A stretch of 10,869 bases of DNA from contig PQAQ01000209.1 of assembly GCA_003105305.1 (NCBI GenBank), forward strand, positions 1 to 10,869. Reading direction: 5' to 3'. Both the position numbers and the translations under genes were made by a program. The notes under the pieces were generated by a model, which worked only from the letters and a program-made list of their open reading frames with translations, had not been told where the DNA came from and did not search any database. This DNA comes from Candidatus Methylomirabilota bacterium (GTDB lineage Bacteria > Methylomirabilota > Methylomirabilia > Methylomirabilales > Methylomirabilaceae). Shown one piece after another: positions 1-5,106 of this stretch (position 1 is its first letter; the number at the start of each line of letters is the position of its first letter).

Positions 1-426
1 GACGTCACGGTGGTCGGGACCGGCGCAACGACCTACTCCAGCAAATCGGGCTATCCGGTGAAGGCCGACGTGGCGGCTGAGCAGGTCACGGCCGATGACT
101 TCGACGGTATCATTATCCCCGGCGGCTACGCGCCGGATCTCATGCGCCGCTCTCCGGCAATGGTGAAGCTGGTGAAGGACGCCATCCTCGGAGGGAAGGT
201 TGTGGGTGCCATCTGCCACGCCGCCTGGGTGCTTTGTTCCGCTGGAGTCCTTGAGGGAAAGACCGCTACCTGCTTCCATTCGATCAAAGACGATCTGGTG
301 AACGCCGGCGCTCGCTATGTCGATCAAGAGGTCGTCGTGGACGGCAACCTCATTACGGCAAGAGAGGCCAAGGACCTGCCGGCCTTCTGTCGCGCACTGA
401 TATACCTCTTGGAAAAGGCGGACTGA
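1..426 (+). CDS. DJ-1/PfpI family protein (5' truncated by window edge)
   Basis: The reading frame is open from base 1 and ends at TGA 424-426, so the true start lies upstream; the GTG at 10 is internal. The 141 visible residues are the C-terminal four-fifths of a DJ-1/PfpI domain, a family that includes intracellular cysteine peptidases, glyoxalase/deglycase-like enzymes and chaperones. The nucleophile elbow reads Gly-Ala-Ile-Cys-His-Ala-Ala-Trp, with the Cys at visible residue 72. This Cys-His pair is typical of the PfpI subgroup. The preceding beta-strand ends in Asp-Gly-Ile-Ile-Ile-Pro-Gly-Gly-Tyr, the usual strand-loop before the active site. The protein is presumably a cytosolic stress enzyme; its substrate cannot be predicted. 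It is followed 44 bp later by the ispH promoter, so it is probably not co-transcribed with ispH. Confidence 0.9.
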   Translation, partial: DVTVVGTGATTYSSKSGYPVKADVAAEQVTADDFDGIIIPGGYAPDLMRRSPAMVKLVKDAILGGKVVGAICHAAWVLCSAGVLEGKTATCFHSIKDDLVNAGARYVDQEVVVDGNLITAREAKDLPAFCRALIYLLEKAD

Positions 427-470
427 GACAGGCGCAAGCATCCAAACCGATGCAATTCCTGAAGCGGTTT

Positions 471-499
471 TTGACAGCATGGCCCGCTCCTGCTATGAT
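471..499 (+). promoter_or_regulatory. Strong sigma70-type promoter for ispH
   Basis: A perfect -35 hexamer TTGACA (471-476) is followed by a 17-bp spacer and the -10 hexamer TATGAT (494-499). An extended -10 TG sits at 491-492. The predicted transcription start is near 506, giving a leader of about 50 nt before the ispH start codon at 554 or 560. The promoter overlaps the ATG at 479, which rules that ATG out as the main start. Confidence 0.8.
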
Positions 500-553
500 G
501 CCTGCCATACTCATAATCCGCATCAATTGATCCTGAATGGAACTATAAGAGGG

Positions 554-1537
554 ATGCCTGTGACCGTCGAGAAGTTAATCCTGGCAACGCCGAGAGGGTT
601 CTGTGCCGGGGTAGATCGCGCTATCGACGTCGTCAAGATCGCTCTCGATCTGTACGATGAGCCGGTGTATGTGCGGAAAGAGATCGTCCACAACCGCCAC
701 GTTGTCGATGAGCTGCGAAAAAAGGGAGCGATCTTTGTCGACGACCTGGACGAGGTTCCCGATGGCGCGCGTGTCATCTATAGCGCCCACGGCGTCTCTC
801 CGGAGGTGCGCGCACAGGCGGCAGCCAAACAGTTGAAGGTCATCGACGCTACCTGTCCTCTGGTGACAAAGGTTCATAATGAGGCGATCAAGTATGCCCA
901 GGAAGGCCACTCAATCATCCTGGTCGGCCACAAAGGACACGATGAGGTAATCGGAACAACCGGCGAGGCGCCTGACGCCATCACCGTCATCGGATCGGTG
1001 GAGCAATTGGACGAGTTGAATGTTCCCGATCCCGCCAAGGTGGCGGTGATTACTCAAACCACGCTCAGCCTTGATGACACCCGAGGCATTATCGACGCGC
1101 TGAAACAAAAGTTCCCGGCGCTGGCCTCTCCGTCGAAGGACGATATTTGCTACGCGACACAGAATCGGCAGACCGCCCTGAAGGAGTTGGCGTCACGCGT
1201 CGACCTGATCCTGGCCCTCGGTTCGCAGAATAGCTCGAATTCCAAGCGGCTGATCGAGGTCGCCAAAGGAGTAGGGGTCCAGGCCTACCTGATCGACGAT
1301 GTCAGTGAGATCAACCCGGCCTGGCTTGAGGGGACTCGGGTCATTGGGGTGACGGCTGGAGCCTCGGCCCCCGAGCATCTGGTCCAGGGAGTTGTCGGCT
1401 ATTTCAAGAATTTGGGTGTCACCGAAATCGAGGAGATCGAGCCGATTAAAGAGGAGGTCAGTTTCGGCCTCCCCCAGGAACTCATTCGTGAACGTCCTAG
1501 CCTTGCAGCCGAACTCTCGTCATATTCGACTCGATAG
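554..1537 (+). CDS. ispH: 4-hydroxy-3-methylbut-2-enyl diphosphate reductase (IspH/LytB)
   Basis: IspH is the last enzyme of the MEP isoprenoid pathway. It reductively dehydroxylates HMBPP to IPP and DMAPP with a [4Fe-4S] cluster in the cytosol. From the ATG at 554 the product has 327 residues, a normal length. Three cluster cysteines are visible: Cys17 (PRGFCAGVDRAI), Cys101 (DATCPLV) and Cys199 (DDICYATQ). Substrate and catalytic residues are also present: His46/His49 (EIVHNRHV), His79 (SAHGVS), His129 and Glu131 (GHKGHDEV), the TQTTLS segment (167-172), Ser-Ser-Asn-Ser (227-230) and Ser271 (GASAPEHLV). The frame is open back to ATG 479, but a sigma70 promoter occupies 471-499, so that extension is not translated from this promoter. 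The purine-rich AAGAGGG at 547-553 abuts ATG 554 and is better spaced (6 nt) for the in-frame GTG at 560, so the true start may be GTG 560 (MTVEKLIL). Confidence 0.96.
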   Translation: MPVTVEKLILATPRGFCAGVDRAIDVVKIALDLYDEPVYVRKEIVHNRHVVDELRKKGAIFVDDLDEVPDGARVIYSAHGVSPEVRAQAAAKQLKVIDATCPLVTKVHNEAIKYAQEGHSIILVGHKGHDEVIGTTGEAPDAITVIGSVEQLDELNVPDPAKVAVITQTTLSLDDTRGIIDALKQKFPALASPSKDDICYATQNRQTALKELASRVDLILALGSQNSSNSKRLIEVAKGVGVQAYLIDDVSEINPAWLEGTRVIGVTAGASAPEHLVQGVVGYFKNLGVTEIEEIEPIKEEVSFGLPQELIRERPSLAAELSSYSTR

Positions 1538-1582
1538 GGCGCATCGCGCTGCCCGTAGGCTGCTGTTCGTGAAAAGAGAGAC

Positions 1583-1705
1583 ATGCGGCAGATCGTCATT
1601 ATCACCCTCGCCTACGGCGTGACCCCGGTATTGATGGCGCTGACCATCCTGGTAGCGTGGTGGATGGCCAAACGAGACGACGCGGACAGTGAAGCAGAAC
1701 GATAG
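1583..1705 (+). CDS. Putative 40-residue single-span membrane protein
   Basis: This small ORF starts at ATG 1583, with a purine-rich AAAAGAGAG just upstream, and ends at TAG 1703-1705, 45 bp after ispH. The protein begins MRQIVIITLAYG, has one hydrophobic helix (about residues 4-28, ending in Ala-Trp-Trp-Met-Ala) and finishes with a charged tail (Lys-Arg-Asp-Asp then Glu-rich). That is the usual layout of a small inner-membrane protein with a cytosolic C-terminus. Third codon positions are mostly G or C, like neighbouring genes, and I see no terminator between it and ispH, so it could be co-transcribed. I recognise no family. It might be an accessory subunit of a transporter or oxidase, but nothing nearby supports a specific partner. 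It could also be chance. Confidence 0.42.
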   Translation: MRQIVIITLAYGVTPVLMALTILVAWWMAKRDDADSEAER

Positions 1706-1995
1706 ATGCGAATCCTCGCCTTACATTTGTCTCTACCGCGTACAGGGAGCAAAGCCGGGGAGAAATCGTGTATGTCGCTGTTCGGGCTATGAGCGCCGAA
1801 CAATCACAAGTAGAAGTCGTCACTCAGGGTGATTTGGCAGGTGTCTGGACATGGTCTACGTGGTGGCCGTCTCTCATATTCGAACAAACCGACCGCCGGA
1901 TTCGGACCATTCCAAAGCTGCAGCCGGCTCCTATGCCGGCAACGCCGCTGCCTGATCGCTTAACCTTTTAACCGCGCCGCATTATTCGGATCGCC
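1706..1995. other. Gene-poor intergenic stretch
   Basis: These 290 bp between the small ORF and the OmpH-like gene hold no convincing gene. A 67-codon + frame at 1768-1971 has no ribosome-binding site and no recognisable protein character. One small hairpin is visible: GCCGGC at 1923-1928 and again at 1935-1940, with a 6-nt loop and no T-run, so it is not a typical terminator. I could not pick out a clear promoter for the downstream gene. Confidence 0.5.
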
Positions 1996-2547
1996 ATGAA
2001 ATCACGATCAACAACTGCGAGTGTTTTCGTCGGTTGCGCCATAGTCTGTTTGGGAATGTGCCTTGCTGTCGCAACGGCAGCGGCGGCCGGGAAAGAATCG
2101 CTCAAGATTGGCGTCGTAGACTTCCGGGAGGTGGTGCTTGGCTCCAAGGCCGGCAAGGCCGCGAAGTCGCGCTTGGAGAAGGTGGCGGAGAAGTTACAAA
2201 AAGAGATGAAGGCCGAAGAGGCCAAGCTGCTCGCACGCCAAAAGGAACTCGAGGCGGCGGCATCTCGGCTCGCGCCCGCAGAACGTCGGGACCGTGCCGC
2301 AACGCTCGAACGCGACGCAGCAACCTTTCAACGCCTCCTCGAAGATAAGACGGAGGAGTTAAAGAATACCGAGACGGAGAGTCTCCAGAAGTTAGCTGAC
2401 CAGTTCGACAGCCTGCTAAAAGCCTACGCTACCGAAAAAGGTTTTTCCGTTATTCTGGAAGCGCAGCGCCCCGGCATCTTGTACTTTAACAAAAACCTCG
2501 ACATCAGCGCCGAGATGATCAAGCGCTTCGATCGGACCGTAAAGTAA
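1996..2547 (+). CDS. OmpH/Skp-family periplasmic chaperone-like protein
   Basis: The 183-residue product has a Sec signal peptide: a Lys/Arg N-terminus, a hydrophobic core at about residues 8-26, and an Ala-rich cleavage region ending near Ala31. The mature protein begins with the short beta-strand LKIGVVDFREVV (36-47). A long charged alpha-helical region follows (about 52-140, rich in Lys, Glu, Ala and Arg, coiled-coil-like). It closes with FSVILEAQRPGILYFNKNLDISAEMIKRF, the C-terminal strand-helix typical of Skp/OmpH. Skp forms trimeric tentacles that hold unfolded outer-membrane proteins for delivery to the BAM machinery. The usual neighbours bamA and lpxD are absent, so this may be a stand-alone paralogue. 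The ribosome-binding site before ATG 1996 is weak, but no better start keeps the signal peptide. Confidence 0.87.
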   Translation: MKSRSTTASVFVGCAIVCLGMCLAVATAAAAGKESLKIGVVDFREVVLGSKAGKAAKSRLEKVAEKLQKEMKAEEAKLLARQKELEAAASRLAPAERRDRAATLERDAATFQRLLEDKTEELKNTETESLQKLADQFDSLLKAYATEKGFSVILEAQRPGILYFNKNLDISAEMIKRFDRTVK

Positions 2548-2648
2548 CGCATCCTTTCGATAGCCGCGCCGACGCGTTGCAATCGGAGGTTCTTACAGAC
2601 GAACCCATCGGCCTCGTTTGTGGGCTAGAAACTGACCTGCGGCATCGG

Positions 2649-2927
2649 TTAGTCACCCCCGGCAATGGCCGGAACGATAGATACGAGATCGCCCGGCTTG
2701 AGCGGTGTCGCAACCCCCTGCAAAAATCGGATATCTTCCTCATTCACGTAGATATTAATAAAGCGGCGAACACTGCCGGTGTCATCATAGATCCGTTCCC
2801 TCAATCCGGCATACGACCGCTCCAGGTTCTCAATCAGTTCATTCACGGAGTTCCCCTGTCCTTCGACTTCCCCCCGACCGCTGGTCAGACCACGCAACGG
2901 GGTCGGAATGCGCACTTTCACACTCAT
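2649..2927 (-). CDS. CysO/ThiS/MoaD-type sulfur carrier protein ending Gly-Gly-Asp
   Basis: This is a 92-residue beta-grasp (ubiquitin-like) protein. Its sequence pattern matches mycobacterial CysO closely in kind: MSVKVRIPTPLRGLTSG at the start, SVRRFINIYVNEEDIRF in the middle, and a final LVSIVPAIAGG. Such proteins are adenylated at the C-terminal Gly, converted to a thiocarboxylate, and donate sulfur to a PLP enzyme. The diglycine (residues 90-91) is not terminal here: one Asp follows before TAA, so proteolytic trimming would be required. The start is ATG 2927-2925, preceded by AAAGGAG at good spacing. A longer frame opening with GTG at 2984 overlaps the end of the upstream PLP-enzyme gene but has no such site and would add 19 unrelated residues. 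It is the last gene of the SAM-riboswitch operon, which suggests a methionine/homocysteine role. The partner E1-like enzyme and JAMM protease are not in this window. Confidence 0.92.
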   Translation of the reverse strand: MSVKVRIPTPLRGLTSGRGEVEGQGNSVNELIENLERSYAGLRERIYDDTGSVRRFINIYVNEEDIRFLQGVATPLKPGDLVSIVPAIAGGD

Positions 2928-2980
2928 CAATTCGGCTCCTTTCAATGATGCCCTATCGCTGTTGGTTATGTGCTGCCTGC

Positions 2981-4234
2981 TCACCTTGGCGTGATATCGA
3001 TATCGTGAGACGCCATGGCTTCGTCGAATGACCGAAGGGTCGGCTTGATGTGAAACCGAACCTTCAATGATGATGCGACCGCCTCCTGGGTCTTCAGCCC
3101 GTTGCCGGTAATGCAGAGCACCAGACTTTCGTCACGAGGGATTCGTCCCTGCTCGATCAGCCGCTTGGCAGCCGCAACCGTCACCCCGCCTGCCGTCTCG
3201 GCAAAGATCCCTTCCGTGCTCGCCAACAGTCGTATCCCATCTACGATTTCGTCGTCCGTCGCATGCTCCCCATGCCCGCCACTCCCCTTCACAGCTCTGT
3301 ACGCGTAGTACCCGTCCGCCGGGTTCCCTATAGCAAGCGACTTGGCAATGGTCTTCGGCTTCACCGGCCTGATAATCTCGCTATTCTCTTTAATGGCAGT
3401 GACAATCGGACCGCATCCCTCGGCTTGGGCCACATACATCCGCGTATGGCAACCGCCGTCCAGAAGGCCTAGTCGGTCGAACTCCTTGAGCCCCTTTAAG
3501 ATCTTCGTGACCAACGAACCTCCGGCGGCCGGCACCACGATGTGTTGGGGCGCGCGCCAGCCGAGCTGTTCCGCAACCTCGTACCCGAAGGTCTTGGAGC
3601 CCTCCGCGTAGTACGGCCGGATATTGATATTTACAAATGCCCATCCATATTTATCCGCAATCTCGCTGCACAGACGATTGACCTCATCGTAGTTGCCGTC
3701 TACCGCCACCAGCTTTGGGTTGTACACCAGGGTGCCCAACACCTTGCCCTGCTCCAGGTCTGCCGGCACAAATACGAAGCTGGGAAGTCCGCCTTCGGCG
3801 GCATGGGCCGCTACCGAGTTTGCCAGATTACCCGTAGAGGCGCAAGCCACCACCTTAAAGTTAAACTCTACGGCCTTTGTCACCGCTACCGCCACCACCC
3901 GGTCCTTGAACGAAAACGTAGGGTGGCTCACAGTATCGTTTTTAACGAAGACCTCTCGCATTCCTAATGCGCGGGCCAGGTTGTTGGTTCTGACGAGTGG
4001 CGTCATCCCGCAATGCCTCCCGACGACGGGCTCTCCGTCTATCGGCAGCAGCGGCTGATATCGCCAGATACTTGGCGGACCGGCCTCAATCGCCTTTCTG
4101 GTCAGTCGGCCTCGCAGCGCGTCGTAATCGTAATCAACCTCAAGCGGCCCAAAACAGTACTCGCAGACGTGCAAAGGATCGGCGGGATATGGTCTGCCGC
4201 ACTCCCTGCATTTTAATCCCTTCACCAACCCCAT
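2981..4234 (-). CDS. Threonine-synthase-family PLP enzyme (ThrC-like; possible homocysteine synthase)
   Basis: The 417-residue product is a fold-type II PLP enzyme of the threonine synthase family. Classical members convert O-phosphohomoserine to threonine. An N-terminal zinc ribbon is visible (Cys9, Cys12, Cys24, Cys27). The PLP lysine is Lys110 in Phe-Ser-Phe-Lys-Asp-Arg. Asn136 lies in ACASTGNLANS, and the glycine-rich phosphate-binding loop is VVPAAGGSL (233-241). The LCITGNGLK segment (373-381) is also typical. The loop differs from the Pro-Val-Gly-Asn-Ala-Gly-Asn form I associate with classical bacterial ThrC. ATG 4234 lies one base after the stop of the NIL gene, with AAGGGA as ribosome-binding site inside that gene, so the two are translationally close. 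The operon sits behind a SAM-I riboswitch and ends with a sulfur carrier gene. I infer that the enzyme may use the carrier thiocarboxylate to make homocysteine rather than, or as well as, threonine. Family assignment is firm; substrate is open. Confidence 0.9.
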   Translation of the reverse strand: MGLVKGLKCRECGRPYPADPLHVCEYCFGPLEVDYDYDALRGRLTRKAIEAGPPSIWRYQPLLPIDGEPVVGRHCGMTPLVRTNNLARALGMREVFVKNDTVSHPTFSFKDRVVAVAVTKAVEFNFKVVACASTGNLANSVAAHAAEGGLPSFVFVPADLEQGKVLGTLVYNPKLVAVDGNYDEVNRLCSEIADKYGWAFVNINIRPYYAEGSKTFGYEVAEQLGWRAPQHIVVPAAGGSLVTKILKGLKEFDRLGLLDGGCHTRMYVAQAEGCGPIVTAIKENSEIIRPVKPKTIAKSLAIGNPADGYYAYRAVKGSGGHGEHATDDEIVDGIRLLASTEGIFAETAGGVTVAAAKRLIEQGRIPRDESLVLCITGNGLKTQEAVASSLKVRFHIKPTLRSFDEAMASHDIDITPR

Positions 4235-4235
4235 C

Positions 4236-4472
4236 TCAACATCCCTTCTCTGGCGTCGGCTCTACCTTGATCCCCAAACCGGCCAGGTAGGCAATCCCTC
4301 TGTTTAACGCATCCTCCTCGCCGTCGAGTTCCAACATCACCTCGCCTGTCTGCTCCGTGACCCGCGCTCGGCGGACGTTGGGAATGAGTTTGAATGTCCG
4401 CGAAAGACGGTAGATCACCGGCTCTTTGATGAGTACCTGCGGGTAGATCAATGTGATCATCCGTTTTGCCAT
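4236..4472 (-). CDS. NIL-domain protein 1 (first gene of the SAM-riboswitch operon)
   Basis: The 78-residue protein is almost entirely one NIL domain, a ferredoxin-like alpha-beta fold. The same domain occurs at the C-terminus of MetN methionine ABC ATPases and fused to ferredoxin in the archaeal homocysteine-forming sulfur-transfer system. Recognisable parts are MITLIYPQVLIKEPVIYRLS (5-24), PNVRRARV (31-38) and ALNRGIAYLAGLGIKVEP (55-72). There is no ferredoxin or ABC segment. ATG 4472-4470 has AAAGGGG 7 nt upstream. Its stop is one base from the start of the threonine-synthase-like gene. Being first behind a SAM-I riboswitch fits a part in methionine or homocysteine synthesis, perhaps as an allosteric sensor of methionine or as a sulfur-transfer adaptor. 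Those roles are inferred. Confidence 0.9.
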   Translation of the reverse strand: MAKRMITLIYPQVLIKEPVIYRLSRTFKLIPNVRRARVTEQTGEVMLELDGEEDALNRGIAYLAGLGIKVEPTPEKGC

Positions 4473-4494
4473 TGCGTAACCCCTTTATTGAAAT

Positions 4495-4528
4495 GAAAAG
4501 CCCCTTCTCACGGCTATGAGAAGGGGCT
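4495..4528 (-). terminator. Rho-independent terminator of the SAM-I riboswitch
   Basis: A perfect 12-bp inverted repeat (4499-4510 and 4517-4528) with a 6-nt loop contains a GC-rich base (AGCCCC/GGGGCT). On the minus strand it is followed by TTTC then ATTTC, a modest U-run. It lies between the riboswitch aptamer and the first gene, where a SAM-responsive transcription-off terminator is expected. Confidence 0.9.
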
Positions 4529-4552
4529 GTCGGAATCGACGGCTTCCTTCTC

Positions 4553-4673
4553 ATCTCTCATCCCCCCTTGTGTCTGGGATGTAGGAGTTGGCACCACTGT
4601 CTGCCCATACAGGCCGCAAACCGGTTGCCGTGGCTTCGCAGGGCCAGTCCCTCAGCCACTCTGGATGAAAAGG
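4553..4673 (-). ncRNA. SAM-I (S-box) riboswitch aptamer
   Basis: Read on the minus strand, the leader shows the S-box core. The P1 5' strand TTTTCATCC (about 4671-4663) is followed by AGAGTGGCTGAGGGA and CTGGCCC (about 4662-4640, the kink-turn and P2), then GCCACGGCAACC (about 4634-4623). The highly conserved TGGTGCCAACTCC follows at 4596-4584, and the closing P1 3' strand GGATGAGAG is at about 4563-4555. P1 can form about 9 pairs. SAM binding should stabilise P1 and allow the downstream terminator, shutting off the NIL / ThrC-like / sulfur-carrier operon when SAM is abundant. All core segments are present in order and on the strand of the downstream genes. Confidence 0.95.
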
Positions 4674-4684
4674 CTAACGGCGGT

Positions 4685-4714
4685 TATATAATCAAAACCG
4701 CTTACCTCTGTCAA
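4685..4714 (-). promoter_or_regulatory. Predicted promoter of the SAM-riboswitch operon
   Basis: On the minus strand a perfect -35 TTGACA (4714-4709) is followed by an 18-bp spacer and TATATA (4690-4685); TTATAT one base earlier gives a 17-bp spacer. The predicted transcription start is near 4678, a few bases before the aptamer. The -10 sits inside an inverted repeat, GCGGTT (4680-4685) and AACCGC (4696-4701), which may be an operator or may be chance. Confidence 0.72.
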
Positions 4715-4730
4715 GTATAAATAGAGCGCC

Positions 4731-4970
4731 TCACGAGACGGTCTCCTGTTCGATTGGCGCCACGTGGACACCGCGACCCTCCAGCCACTTGATCCCATTT
4801 TCGAGCGACTGCGGGTCACCCTCAAGTTCAGCCATGATCCATCCGATCCCCTCGGTAAAATCGGCCTGACGAATATTAAAGACCAGATCGAATGTCTGGC
4901 TCAACTGCCACAGGATCGGCTCTTCGGTCAGCTTGCCGGTAAATGTCAGGTGCAGGCGTTGTTTTGTCAT
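4731..4970 (-). CDS. NIL-domain protein 2
   Basis: This 79-residue stand-alone NIL-domain protein is a paralogue of the one at 4236-4472 on the same strand. Matching elements are LHLTFTGKLTEEPILWQLS (6-24), the FNIRQADF segment (31-38) that carries the Asn-Ile of the domain name, and SLENGIKWLEGRGVHVAP (55-72). The frame extends upstream past the gene to 5168, but that part crosses a promoter region and the divergent rhodanese gene. The ATG at 4970-4968 begins the domain naturally; its ribosome-binding site is weak (GGTG). The gene ends only about 20 bp before the -35 of the SAM-riboswitch promoter. It may therefore be expressed separately from its paralogue, from the promoter at 5032-5060, with read-through possible. 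Role is unknown; the context suggests sulfur amino acid metabolism. Confidence 0.85.
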   Translation of the reverse strand: MTKQRLHLTFTGKLTEEPILWQLSQTFDLVFNIRQADFTEGIGWIMAELEGDPQSLENGIKWLEGRGVHVAPIEQETVS

Positions 4971-5009
4971 CGTCACCGTGAGGATCGATCTCGTCGTTTC
5001 AGATTCTAC

Positions 5010-5039
5010 TTGAGCCTGTCGTGCGAATCGGAGTATAAA
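5010..5039 (+). promoter_or_regulatory. Predicted promoter of the rhodanese gene
   Basis: TTGAGC (5010-5015), an 18-bp spacer and TATAAA (5034-5039) lie upstream of the tandem rhodanese gene, with a transcription start expected near 5046. The -10 overlaps that of the opposing promoter of the NIL-domain gene. Confidence 0.5.
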
Positions 5040-5060
5040 CTGTGTCCATAACGCTGTAAA
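5032..5060 (-). promoter_or_regulatory. Predicted promoter of NIL-domain gene 2
   Basis: On the minus strand TTTACA (5060-5055) is followed by a 17-bp spacer and TATACT (5037-5032); each hexamer matches the sigma70 consensus at five of six positions. The start of transcription should be near 5025, giving a leader of about 55 nt. Confidence 0.6.
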
Positions 5061-5106
5061 GCCCAAATTCAATCTGCAGATCACCATTATCGGAGGATCC
5101 GACGCG

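Noticed and set aside
479..553. N-terminal extension of IspH from ATG 479
   Set aside because: It overlaps a near-consensus promoter, lacks a ribosome-binding site, and IspH homologues begin just before the PRGFCAG motif.
1768..1971. 67-codon + strand ORF in the gap before the OmpH-like gene
   Set aside because: No ribosome-binding site, no domain-like pattern, and composition like non-coding sequence.
2548..2648. Bidirectional terminator between the OmpH-like gene and the sulfur carrier gene
   Set aside because: Only a 5-bp stem (2588-2592 with 2601-2605) without a T-run is visible; too weak to call.
2928..2984. GTG start at 2984 for the sulfur carrier, overlapping the ThrC-like stop
   Set aside because: The added 19 residues do not resemble the family; AAAGGAG is ideally placed for the ATG at 2927.
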